Of a DNA stretch of 28,581 nucleotides, positions 7,585-14,644 are shown one piece after another (position 1 is the first letter of the stretch; each line of letters starts with the position of its first letter). The position numbers and the translations under genes were made by a program. This DNA is from Fidelibacterota bacterium 46_43 (GTDB lineage Bacteria; Fidelibacterota; Fidelibacteria; Fidelibacterales; Fidelibacteraceae): contig LGGY01000125.1 of the NCBI GenBank assembly GCA_001509335.1, forward strand, positions 1 to 28,581. The letters run 5' to 3'. The notes under the pieces were generated by a model that worked only from the letters and a program-made list of their open reading frames with translations, was not told where the DNA came from and ran no database searches.

Positions 7585-9957
7585 CTATTGCACCGCAAAT
7601 TTCAGGGTCTTGCTTTCACCATCCACATTGTAAACAAAGAGATAATAGATACCCCGGCTTATGGGATTGCCATCGTGCAGCCTGCCGTTCCAGATAATTT
7701 GTCTGCCGAAATGATAGGGAGACGACGGGTCCAGGGTAAACAGGACTTCTCCTCCCAGGGTAACAACCTTCACTGTACTCTGATCCGGAAGGCCATCGAT
7801 GATAATCCGTTCATGCACACGGGAATTATAGGGTTGTGGAAAGACTTTAATGGCGGATGTCCCCTGAATTTCTTCAGCCCAGGGCGTTTCCACCATATTG
7901 ATGCCTCCGGCCGTGGCAATATAAGCCATTCCGGTTTTTTTATCGAAGGCTGCATCGGCCACAAAGGAATCCAAAAGAGGGGTGTTTTCCTGTGTATATC
8001 CATATCCACTGTTCAGCCAGGTGCTGTTTGCCAGGTATACCTTCACCCCCCCGTCACTTGTGAGAAACCATTTATTGCTCCGGCCATCTATGCGGACTTT
8101 TGTAATATTGGCATCGGAAACGGCAGGTAGTGGTGACGAAATGTTGCTGATAATATCTTCCAGAAAGCGGGTAATAGAAACCGGGGGGGTGATACTCTGT
8201 ATACCACCGGATGTTACAACCCAGATAGTGCCGTCAGGAGCTCTGTCAATACTCAGAACATTATTGTTGATCAAGCCGTGACTGGATGTAATCCGGTACC
8301 ACACATTCTGCCGGTAATCAAATACCGCTATGCCACCCTGGGTGATGGGATCGTTTTGGGGATGACTTTGAAGGGAAATCCACACCCGGTCGTACTGATC
8401 GGTTGTCAATTCTGTAGGTAAAACTTCCAGGGCATTTTCCGAGTCAGTGATGGAATACTTTTCCACCGTCCCATCGGGTTTAAAGCGAACCAGAGGTTCG
8501 TTGTTGGCCGCATGGGCATTGGCTACCCAAACGGAACCGTCCCGGGTTTCGGTCATCCCCCTGAGTATCAGATAACGGGCTTCCCCTCCTACTGAAGCTT
8601 CCGATCCATGAAAAATATCGTTGGTAGTGTCTACCATGGTATAATCGGAATAATCTTCCCGGTTTATCACCAAAAGGGGACCCGGTTTTACCACAGGATC
8701 ATAATTCAGGCGTGGATAATCGATATAAAACCCTTCAAAGGTCACATACATATATCCGTTTTGGGCTAAAAGCAGGTCATAAATCGTGGTGCTGGTAGAT
8801 AAAATCGTGGTATAGGCCAGAGTATCGGCACTAAACGAGTTTGTGTTTTTCTCCCCACTGATGTGTATCAATGTATCAGCACGGATCAGATTGTGCCAGC
8901 TCCGGCTCTCCGGATAATAGATGCTGATGCCGTCCCGGTTTGCAAAATATACGTGTCCATTTTCATCTACTTCCACGGCATTGTAGAATGAGGCAAAGGG
9001 AGAATTGGGCAGGATTCTCCGTGAAAATGACCCTTGTTTCTCTTTTATGAGGATTCCCTGGTTTTGCTCAGCCAGTATAAGGGTATCGCCGGACAGAGCC
9101 ACATCATTAAGGGCGTTGGGACTGGAGTAGAACAAGTCCCATGAATCACCGTTCAGTTCATAAATCCCCCACCGGTCCGCCAGCATAAGAGTGTTATCCC
9201 TGTAAATAAAACGCAAGGGTGTATATCCCCGAAAATTCGGAATGGAAATCCAGCCATTCGAATCCAGGCGGCGGGTATCCCTGGAAAGGGCAACATAGAG
9301 GGTATTCCGGTAAGTGGTCATAGCCAGGACCCGTTCATCCATCATGGCATGCCACTGGGAGGCCGGTTTCAAATTGGAAGATTGTCGATTCCCGGCGTAC
9401 AAGCGGGTTGACGACGAAAAGAGAATCAGGGAATCCGTCACAGCCACACTATAAATATGGTCAATGGTTTCAGGGAAATTCTCATAGGTGTCCCGAAAAG
9501 CCACATGTTCCGATGTGGACACAAAATGGGCCAATCCGTACGTGAGGCCTTTTTTATAGGCAACAATCAGGTCATTCCCCTGGCTGTCCATGGCAAGAAT
9601 CTGGTCAAATCCGAAATCGAAAGAGCGGATTGTTCCGTTGCTCATGTGACAGGTGATGGTGGCCGGTGCGTGATCATAACCGATCCAAAGGTGTCCGTGC
9701 TCATCCCAAAGGAGAACCGATACTTTAATATGATCGATAAAATCCGTATTGGTCAGGAGTTCCTGATTCCCATTTTGCCAGTCGACGGAAAGGATCCCCC
9801 CGTCGGTGGCACCAAAAATCCGAGAATTATGAATAACAAGCTTTTTAACATTTATAACCGGTCCAACAGATTGCCAGTCCCCTACAGCCGCTTTCAGGGT
9901 AGGAACGACCTGAAGAAGGGAGAATATCCATACCAGAGTCAGGGCTTTTTTGTGCAT
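7585..9957 (-). CDS. Secreted PorZ-like double beta-propeller protein with FlgD-Ig-like C-terminal domain
   Basis: A 790-residue exported protein. The signal peptide is at about 1-23 (hydrophobic LTLVWIFSLLQVV, cleavage near LKA). Most of the chain is repeated WD/YVTN-like propeller blades of the two-component-regulator-propeller type, with phrases such as DEHGHLWIGYD, DRVWISLQS and DGTIWVVTSGGI. A PorZ-like stretch, YTQENTPLLDSF followed by DKKTGMAYIATAGGI, comes just before the last domain. Residues 703-790 form a FlgD-Ig/type IX sorting-like domain that starts IKVFPQPYN and contains IIWNGR and ISRGIYYLFV. PorZ of Porphyromonas has the same layout and similar length and works in type IX secretion, but many secreted FCB propeller proteins share parts of it, so orthology is inference. 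It follows the SPOR gene by 67 bases and has a candidate promoter of its own. Confidence 0.75.
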   Translation of the reverse strand: MHKKALTLVWIFSLLQVVPTLKAAVGDWQSVGPVINVKKLVIHNSRIFGATDGGILSVDWQNGNQELLTNTDFIDHIKVSVLLWDEHGHLWIGYDHAPATITCHMSNGTIRSFDFGFDQILAMDSQGNDLIVAYKKGLTYGLAHFVSTSEHVAFRDTYENFPETIDHIYSVAVTDSLILFSSSTRLYAGNRQSSNLKPASQWHAMMDERVLAMTTYRNTLYVALSRDTRRLDSNGWISIPNFRGYTPLRFIYRDNTLMLADRWGIYELNGDSWDLFYSSPNALNDVALSGDTLILAEQNQGILIKEKQGSFSRRILPNSPFASFYNAVEVDENGHVYFANRDGISIYYPESRSWHNLIRADTLIHISGEKNTNSFSADTLAYTTILSTSTTIYDLLLAQNGYMYVTFEGFYIDYPRLNYDPVVKPGPLLVINREDYSDYTMVDTTNDIFHGSEASVGGEARYLILRGMTETRDGSVWVANAHAANNEPLVRFKPDGTVEKYSITDSENALEVLPTELTTDQYDRVWISLQSHPQNDPITQGGIAVFDYRQNVWYRITSSHGLINNNVLSIDRAPDGTIWVVTSGGIQSITPPVSITRFLEDIISNISSPLPAVSDANITKVRIDGRSNKWFLTSDGGVKVYLANSTWLNSGYGYTQENTPLLDSFVADAAFDKKTGMAYIATAGGINMVETPWAEEIQGTSAIKVFPQPYNSRVHERIIIDGLPDQSTVKVVTLGGEVLFTLDPSSPYHFGRQIIWNGRLHDGNPISRGIYYLFVYNVDGESKTLKFAVQ

Positions 9958-9976
9958 TCACATCCTGATTTTTGTT

Positions 9977-10005
9977 TTTATATGTTCAATATGACGGATT
10001 GTTCA
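9977..10005 (-). promoter_or_regulatory. Candidate promoter for the PorZ-like gene
   Basis: On the minus strand, TGAACA (10000-10005; 4 of 6 matches to TTGACA) is separated by 17 bases from TATAAA (9977-9982; 5 of 6 matches to TATAAT). A start site near 9970 would give a very short leader holding the AGGA ribosome site, revcomp of 9962-9966, five bases before the ATG. This is consensus matching only. Confidence 0.4.
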
Positions 10006-10024
10006 GCCTGATGTGTTAGAAAGT

Positions 10025-10828
10025 TCAGTCTTTGACAATAAAACTATCCGTACTGTACCGTTTCAAAAGAAATTCCCGGGCGCTTTGGGCGCTTTCGCGG
10101 TCTGGATAGTCTCCCACCCACACGACATACATGGTACCGCTTTCAGTTGCCCGGATCCGGATGACGGCCGGATATCCTTCCCGGATAAAATAATCCCGTC
10201 GTTCTTCCGCGTTGGCTTTGCGGGAAAAGGCACCGATCTGGAGATGGTATAGGAGTGAAGTTTTTTGAGCTTGTGTGCCCGGTGCTATTTCAGGAACACC
10301 CGGCAATTCAACGGAACGGTCAATCAGTACATCATTCTGTGCCAGTATTTTATTGGCTTCACTCAGGTCAAGTGTTATGCCTGCCGGTTGTTTATCCCGG
10401 TGCTGAACTGCTGCATCGGTTAGATTTCCATCAATCCGGCCTTTGATGAGAATAAAGTACCTGTCTTCAGCAATATTGGGGTCTCTTCGAAAAGCTTTAT
10501 CCAGAATTCCTCCTGCCAAAACCACATTCCCTGAAGAAATATAGTAATCCGCCAAGAGCAGGAGAAGCCAGTTTGATTCAACTTCCGAACCGTATTTACG
10601 GATATAGTTCTGTGCTTTTCGGGCAGAGGAAAGGCCATCCGTATCCAGAATAATATCCAGCAGCTGTACATTCTGATCATCCGCCGCATATTCTTTATAG
10701 ACATTGAGATAGCTCCGCAATACTGCCGAATCCTCTCCTTTCAGAATTTCCTGGATATCAAGAGGCGAGGCCGGTAAAAATCCGGAGAGTCCCAAAATAA
10801 GCATCAGTGTTAAGTACAATCTCATCAT
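10025..10828 (-). CDS. Exported SPOR-domain protein
   Basis: A 267-residue protein with an N-terminal signal sequence (MRLYLTLMLILGLSGFLPA, about 1-21). The middle region (about 25-140) is helix-rich and reads like short TPR-like repeats, for example SNWLLLLLADYYISSGNVVLAGGILDKAF in two overlapping pieces. A linker follows, then a C-terminal SPOR domain at 193-266 (YHLQIGAFSRKANAEE, then TMYVVWVGDYPDRESAQ). SPOR domains bind glycan strands stripped of stem peptides, so the protein probably sits at the septum or elsewhere on peptidoglycan in the periplasm. Function beyond binding is unknown. It lies between the hairpin terminator at 10871-10889 and the PorZ-like gene. A good ribosome site is not obvious: GGGGGA is 16 bases from the ATG. 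The next codon is also ATG. Confidence 0.82.
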   Translation of the reverse strand: MMRLYLTLMLILGLSGFLPASPLDIQEILKGEDSAVLRSYLNVYKEYAADDQNVQLLDIILDTDGLSSARKAQNYIRKYGSEVESNWLLLLLADYYISSGNVVLAGGILDKAFRRDPNIAEDRYFILIKGRIDGNLTDAAVQHRDKQPAGITLDLSEANKILAQNDVLIDRSVELPGVPEIAPGTQAQKTSLLYHLQIGAFSRKANAEERRDYFIREGYPAVIRIRATESGTMYVVWVGDYPDRESAQSAREFLLKRYSTDSFIVKD

Positions 10829-10870
10829 GGCATAAAATAAAGATTCCCCCGGACATGAACATCAATAAAT

Positions 10871-10889
10871 AAGCTCCACAGAGGAGCTT
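10871..10889 (-). terminator. Hairpin terminator after the DUF350 gene
   Basis: A perfect 7-bp inverted repeat, AAGCTCC (10871-10877) and GGAGCTT (10883-10889), with a 5-base loop. On the minus strand the stem is followed by ATTTATTGAT, a short and interrupted U-tract. It lies 28 bases after the DUF350 stop codon and 42 bases before the SPOR gene start, which is where an end of transcription would be expected. The short U-tract makes it weaker than the rplQ terminator. Confidence 0.6.
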
Positions 10890-10917
10890 TTATCAGGAGA
10901 ATCATATCATAAACAAA

Positions 10918-11145
10918 TCAAAGGACGCGATAGATTAACAGGCCGATAACCACAATCATTGCGACAAAAATGAGAGCGACACCGATATTTCCTTTTTTGA
11001 TCTCTTCCCATTCATCAATGTCTGTTGAGAGCCAGTTAAAAACCTTAATGGCCAGGCCCACACCAAAGGCAAACCCGATGGATGCTGTTATAGCCCATAA
11101 AATCGCATATCCCATTTCAGCAATTCTTTCAACAAAACTTAGCAT
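10918..11145 (-). CDS. Small DUF350-family membrane protein
   Basis: A 75-residue protein with two predicted membrane helices at about 12-34 and 54-73, joined by an acidic loop (TDIDEWEEIKKGN). The EEIKKGNIGVALIF stretch entering the second helix matches the DUF350 signature, in which a conserved Glu and Gly-Asn precede a hydrophobic helix. It corresponds to one DUF350 unit; YjfL-like proteins carry two. Biochemical role is unknown. A perfect AGGAGG lies 6 bases from the ATG, implying strong translation. The gene is 14 bases downstream of the small secreted protein gene and 28 bases upstream of a hairpin terminator, so the two appear to form one transcript. Confidence 0.75.
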   Translation of the reverse strand: MLSFVERIAEMGYAILWAITASIGFAFGVGLAIKVFNWLSTDIDEWEEIKKGNIGVALIFVAMIVVIGLLIYRVL

Positions 11146-11159
11146 AGATGCCTCCTGTA

Positions 11160-11591
11160 TTACATACTTTCTATTTTTTCCCGAAATTCAGCTGGTGTGA
11201 TGGAGCCGTTTTCAAGCAGAATTAAGTCCGCCATATCTACAGTGGAAAAGATGACAATGGATTGCCGGTCGGCCACACTGATTTCAAGGGTAACCTTATC
11301 AATTTCCGGGCTATTGGGTGTCATTCGCATTGCTTTGGCCACCACGAAAAAGCCGGTCATCAGGGTGGAGTTGTAATTTGTCCTTCTGGCATCCAGTTTT
11401 AAAACCAGTATCAGATTATCCTCGAAATCTTTTTCAACCCGGATATCTTGCATTCCCACATCAATCTGATAGGCTTTGCACACCCGCTGAATATTGTACA
11501 TCAGGGCATACAATCCATGAGACTGAGCAAAGGCAACACCGGTAAAGAAAAATAAAAGCATAAGGTATTTAATCGCTGTATATTTTTTCAA
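11160..11591 (-). CDS. Small exported protein of unknown function (TTG start)
   Basis: A 143-residue protein that I do not recognise. Residues 1-22 form a clear signal peptide (hydrophobic YLMLLFFFTGVAFA, cleavage before QSHG) without a lipobox cysteine. The mature part of about 120 residues looks mixed alpha/beta, has one cysteine (Cys38), and ends in a helix rich in charged residues (PAEFREKIESM). The start is TTG at 11591, chosen because AGGAGG (11597-11602 on the plus strand as CCTCCT) sits 5 bases away. The next in-frame Met (residue 11) would cut the signal peptide in half. A candidate promoter overlaps the hutI stop upstream. It is probably coexpressed with the DUF350 membrane protein that follows, so a periplasmic protein working with that membrane partner is possible but unproven. 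Confidence 0.75.
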   Translation of the reverse strand: MKKYTAIKYLMLLFFFTGVAFAQSHGLYALMYNIQRVCKAYQIDVGMQDIRVEKDFEDNLILVLKLDARRTNYNSTLMTGFFVVAKAMRMTPNSPEIDKVTLEISVADRQSIVIFSTVDMADLILLENGSITPAEFREKIESM

Positions 11592-11596
11592 GATTC

Positions 11597-11602
11597 CCTC
11601 CT
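11597..11602 (-). promoter_or_regulatory. Ribosome binding site fixing a TTG start
   Basis: AGGAGG on the minus strand with a 5-base spacer to TTG at 11589-11591. The full consensus match supports the TTG over the later in-frame ATG and keeps the signal peptide intact. Confidence 0.8.
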
Positions 11603-11622
11603 GAAGATTTCAGAACTATGTG

Positions 11623-11651
11623 AAAATATCTTTATCTGACCTGGTTTTCAA
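11623..11651 (-). promoter_or_regulatory. Candidate promoter for the secreted protein/DUF350 pair
   Basis: On the minus strand, TTGAAA (11646-11651; 5 of 6 matches) is separated by 17 bases from TATTTT (11623-11628; 4 of 6 matches). It overlaps the last codons of hutI, and initiation near 11616 would leave a leader of about 25 bases containing the AGGAGG site. Together with the hairpin at 10871-10889 it would define a separate two-gene transcript. Consensus matching only. Confidence 0.45.
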
Positions 11652-12859
11652 GCGTATTCTTCCAGGACACCATTTTTGAAAAGGGACTTCAGGTGATTCA
11701 TACCGTACCAATAGGCTAAATCACGGTAATCCCTGACGTTCCAGATAGCGATATCGGCACGTTTCCCCGGTGCCAGAATTCCCCTGTCAGATTCCAGTCC
11801 AAGTGAACAGGCACTGTGCCAGGTAACGGCCTGCAGGGCTTCGAGGGGACTTAAATGCATATAAACACAGGCCAATGTAAGAATAAGGGAGAGGTTCTGT
11901 GTCATGGAGCTGCCGGGATTAAAATCGGTGGCCAGAGCAACCCGTACGCCTTCGTCCCACAGTCTCCGGGCTGGTGCATAGGTATATTTACCCAGGAAAA
12001 AAGTGGTTCCCGGTAAAAGGATAGCTGTTGTATGGCTGTTTTTCAACGCCTGGATTCCTTCCTCTGAAACCTGCATGAGATGATCAGCAGAATCGGCATA
12101 ACGCGAGACCGCCAATTCGGTTCCCCCGATAGCAGAAAATTCATCGGCATGAATTCTCAGCCGAAGGCCGTGTGCCTGGGCGGCATCAAAGATCTTTTCC
12201 GTTTCATTCAGGGAAAAAACAGTTTTTTCCGTAAAGACATCACAATAAACAGCCAGTTTTTCTTCCGCCACCGCCGGGATCATTTCATCCGTTATAAGCC
12301 GGATATATTTGTCACGCTTATCCCGGTATTCCGCCGGGATCTCATGGGCTCCCAGAAAGGTCGGAATCAAATCCAGGGAGAGGGATTCATTCAGGCGGCG
12401 TATCACCCGTAAGGATTTCAGCTCATCCTCTGTTGTTAATCCATACCCGCTTTTTGCCTCAATGGTGGCCGTGCCATATTCCAAAAATTTTTTTACCCTG
12501 GGAAGGGATCTGTCAAACAATTCGTCTTCAGACATTTTTCGCAGGGAACTTACGCTGTTCAAAATCCCGCCGCCGGCTGCGGCTATGGCCTGATAATCTG
12601 CACCCTGAGCACGCAATTCAAACTCTTTCCGTCGCATATCGGCAAATACAGGGTGTGTGTGGGGATCGATAAAAGCCGGCGTTACCACGCAATTGCTGCA
12701 ATCTACTTCCCGGACATCCTGTGTGTTTGCAGACGGCCCGACATAAAAAATCCTGTCCAGTGCAATGACAAGGTCCTGATTCTCCAGGATAACCATCTGT
12801 CCCGGATCCTCATCCCACGTAACCAATTGCCCGATGTTTTTCAGTACCGTTCTCATCAT
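11648..12859 (-). CDS. hutI: Imidazolonepropionase
   Basis: HutI hydrolyses 4-imidazolone-5-propionate to N-formimino-L-glutamate, the third step of histidine breakdown. The 403-residue protein has the amidohydrolase TIM-barrel layout. Metal ligands are His67 and His69 in DPHTHPVF, His237 in RIHADE and Asp312 in ATDFNPGSS. The family-specific EAKSGYGL loop is at 134-141, and ILAPGKRADIAIW near the C terminus belongs to the beta-sandwich. No hutH, hutU or formimidoyl-glutamate hydrolase gene is in the window. The gene abuts the GHL10-like gene directly: that TGA is followed immediately by ATG ATG, and either ATG could serve. CAGGA lies just upstream. Confidence 0.95.
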   Translation of the reverse strand: MMRTVLKNIGQLVTWDEDPGQMVILENQDLVIALDRIFYVGPSANTQDVREVDCSNCVVTPAFIDPHTHPVFADMRRKEFELRAQGADYQAIAAAGGGILNSVSSLRKMSEDELFDRSLPRVKKFLEYGTATIEAKSGYGLTTEDELKSLRVIRRLNESLSLDLIPTFLGAHEIPAEYRDKRDKYIRLITDEMIPAVAEEKLAVYCDVFTEKTVFSLNETEKIFDAAQAHGLRLRIHADEFSAIGGTELAVSRYADSADHLMQVSEEGIQALKNSHTTAILLPGTTFFLGKYTYAPARRLWDEGVRVALATDFNPGSSMTQNLSLILTLACVYMHLSPLEALQAVTWHSACSLGLESDRGILAPGKRADIAIWNVRDYRDLAYWYGMNHLKSLFKNGVLEEYA

Positions 12860-14077
12860 TCAATCCTGACGGTTAAATGTTTTCATCCTGTTAAAGTACT
12901 CTTTATCGGCTTTTAAAACATTGTATGAAAAAATAACATAATGGGGAAAATTCAGCGATTTGGCAACAGCAGCCTGTTTTTCAAACTCAGGATAATCCTG
13001 ATTCCAGATCCCGTTGCCAATCCAAACCTGTTGGGTATAGTGGGTCGGCAGCATCTCCTTAATTTCCAGAAGATTTTCACGATATACCTGATCTCGCGTG
13101 GTATAGTTCATGGGTATGGCACAATCCAGCCAACCCTGTTTCAACCACTCTGCCCAGTCCTGAAAATAATGATTTTTTGCTTCAGAGGGAGAGGCTTTTA
13201 CAGCAGCCGAGAGGATGACGGGGATATTTAACTGCCTGTTAAAATCAGAAAGTTCTTTCAGGAGTTTGTTAATTGCATCCCGCCGGTACTGGTCATAGAG
13301 TTTTTTAAACAACGTATAGGATTCAGAATCGTGCCACAGTGGTGCATCCTTCATGAAAAGCCGGGGATTAACCCCATATTTCTTGTAAAAAGCATCCATC
13401 CCATCGGGATTATATCCGAATTCAGGTCCTTGAAAACGGATATAATCCAGATGAAGGCCGTCAATATTGTACTCACTGATCAATTCTTTCATCAGGACAA
13501 GCAAATAGCGGTTTACCTGGGGATGAAGGGGGGAAAGATAAACCCCTTCGAACAGGTGCTGGTTGTGTGAAGATTTGAGTTTATCGAGATCACTGGCAGC
13601 ATTTTCATCCCATTCAATCCATTCAGGAAAAATGGACAGCAGATGCAGGTCCGGAGGATCTTCGGAACGATTTGAATAAAGGACATAGGTATTAAACCAG
13701 GCATGAATTTTGAGTCCTTTTTTATGGCCCTCCAAACAGACATATTTCAGGGGATCAAAATCCCGGTTCCTGACCAGGGATGATGTTTCTATATATTTAC
13801 TGTGATACATGGCATCTCCCCTGCCGCGGACCTGGACAAAGAGATCGGTAAAACCCAATATTATGGCATGGTTCAGAAACTGATCTATCTGTTTCTGGTC
13901 TGCAAGATCCTCGCGAAGGACCCAGAGACCCTTGTGGATTTCCTGACCATAAAGCAGGTTATACGAAAACAAAAAAAGGGCAACCGCAACGACTGCCCTT
14001 TTGAATGTATCATATATGAATGCTGAGTTTATCAATTTACGCTTTTGATTTTGTGTCTTCTCCGGAAGATGTATCAT
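12860..14077 (-). CDS. Exported GHL10-type glycoside hydrolase-like protein
   Basis: A protein of up to 405 residues with a signal or anchor segment at about 28-43 (AVVAVALFLFSYNLLYGQ) and a TIM-barrel domain of the GHL10 (DUF187) family. Family landmarks are KGLWVLREDL near the barrel start, FVQVRGRGDAMYHSKY, GLKIHAWFNTYVL and the core motif IDGLHLDYIRF (205-215), in which Asp206/Asp211 are likely acidic site residues. The carbohydrate substrate is unknown. The start is uncertain. ATG at 14077 overlaps rplQ by 41 bases, with GGAGG 15 bases away and a long n-region. A TTG at 14035, one base after the rplQ stop, would give a more usual 31-residue signal peptide by reinitiation. The rplQ terminator hairpin lies inside the signal-peptide codons. 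Confidence 0.85.
   Translation of the reverse strand: MIHLPEKTQNQKRKLINSAFIYDTFKRAVVAVALFLFSYNLLYGQEIHKGLWVLREDLADQKQIDQFLNHAIILGFTDLFVQVRGRGDAMYHSKYIETSSLVRNRDFDPLKYVCLEGHKKGLKIHAWFNTYVLYSNRSEDPPDLHLLSIFPEWIEWDENAASDLDKLKSSHNQHLFEGVYLSPLHPQVNRYLLVLMKELISEYNIDGLHLDYIRFQGPEFGYNPDGMDAFYKKYGVNPRLFMKDAPLWHDSESYTLFKKLYDQYRRDAINKLLKELSDFNRQLNIPVILSAAVKASPSEAKNHYFQDWAEWLKQGWLDCAIPMNYTTRDQVYRENLLEIKEMLPTHYTQQVWIGNGIWNQDYPEFEKQAAVAKSLNFPHYVIFSYNVLKADKEYFNRMKTFNRQD
13974..14002 (-). terminator. Intrinsic terminator of the S10-spc-alpha operon
   Basis: A perfect 9-bp inverted repeat, AAAAGGGCA (13974-13982) and TGCCCTTTT (13994-14002), with an 11-base loop. On the minus strand it reads AAAAGGGCA, loop, TGCCCTTTT and then TTTGTTTT, the classic GC-stem plus U-tract. 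It begins 34 bases after the rplQ stop, where the ribosomal operon should end. Unusually, it is also coding sequence: these bases encode the FKRAVVAVALFLF part of the GHL10-like signal peptide. Confidence 0.85.
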
Positions 14078-14633
14078 CGTTCTCTGCTTTATCCTCCACA
14101 GGTGTTTCTTCCAGTGCTTCAGCTTCTTTTACTACAGGTTCTGTTTTTTCCGGTTCGTTTTTTTCATCCCTGGATTTTTTAGTCTTTGGAGTCTCTTTAC
14201 TGCTTTCCTTTGCCTTTTCTTTCTTGGTAGCAATTGCTTTTTTGGGGGATTTCTTTTTCTTATCCGTATCCGAACCCACCATATCTACCAATTGAAACAG
14301 AACAACTTTTGCCGCATCATTGGGGCGTTGCCCAAGTTTAAGGATGCGGGTATACCCGCCATTGCGGTTCATATAGACCGGAGCAATTTCTTCAAAGAGA
14401 ATTTTCACGGCTTCTTTATTCCGAAGCTGAGCAAAAGCCAGGCGGCGATAGTGGGTTGTATCCTTTTTCGCATAGGTGATCAACCGTTCAACAAGGCGCC
14501 GGGCTTCTTTTGCTTTGGCTTCTGTTGTTTTAATCTGTTTATGGAGAATCAGGGATGCGGCCATATTCTGGAGCATCGCTTTTCTGTGGCTTGGGGTACG
14601 ACCTAATTTACGTCCTCTTTTTACGTGTCTCAT
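14037..14633 (-). CDS. rplQ: 50S ribosomal protein L17 with long charged C-terminal tail
   Basis: L17 lies at the 50S surface near the tunnel exit. The core is at residues 1 to about 120 (MRHVKRGRKLGRTPSHRKAM, then PNDAAKVVLFQLVD near its end). It is followed by about 78 residues rich in Lys, Glu, Ser, Thr and Pro (from DTDKKKKSPKK to the end), so the total is 198 rather than the usual 115-130. The tail alternates basic and acidic runs and looks disordered; similar tails occur in Bacteroidota. It is the last gene of the ribosomal operon, 11 bases after rpoA, and a strong terminator follows. The tail codons also contain the possible ATG and GGAGG of the GHL10-like gene. Confidence 0.96.
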   Translation of the reverse strand: MRHVKRGRKLGRTPSHRKAMLQNMAASLILHKQIKTTEAKAKEARRLVERLITYAKKDTTHYRRLAFAQLRNKEAVKILFEEIAPVYMNRNGGYTRILKLGQRPNDAAKVVLFQLVDMVGSDTDKKKKSPKKAIATKKEKAKESSKETPKTKKSRDEKNEPEKTEPVVKEAEALEETPVEDKAENDDTSSGEDTKSKA

Positions 14634-14644
14634 ATCCGTTCACT

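Noticed and set aside
7429..8130. Long plus-strand open frame of 233 codons across the alaS start and the end of the propeller gene
   Set aside because: It is antisense to two well-supported genes, has no recognisable family text or ribosome site, and crosses the alaS promoter gap. The same holds for the other plus-strand open frames, all of which lie opposite real genes.
10420..10704. Second minus-strand frame of 94 codons inside the SPOR gene
   Set aside because: It is an out-of-frame shadow of the SPOR protein gene, which has a signal peptide and a clear domain; the shadow has neither.
10825..10833. Two-codon open frame (ATG CCA TGA) overlapping the SPOR gene start
   Set aside because: It could be a tiny leader frame that feeds ribosomes to the SPOR ATG, as GGGGGA is 11 bases before it, but such triplets arise easily by chance and nothing else supports it.
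14009..14035. Promoter-like TTGATA (14030-14035), 15 bases, TATGAT (14009-14014) after rplQ
   Set aside because: Both hexamers match 5 of 6, but the 15-base spacer is short, and a transcript from it would start at the edge of the terminator hairpin with no good start codon left for a protein with a signal peptide.
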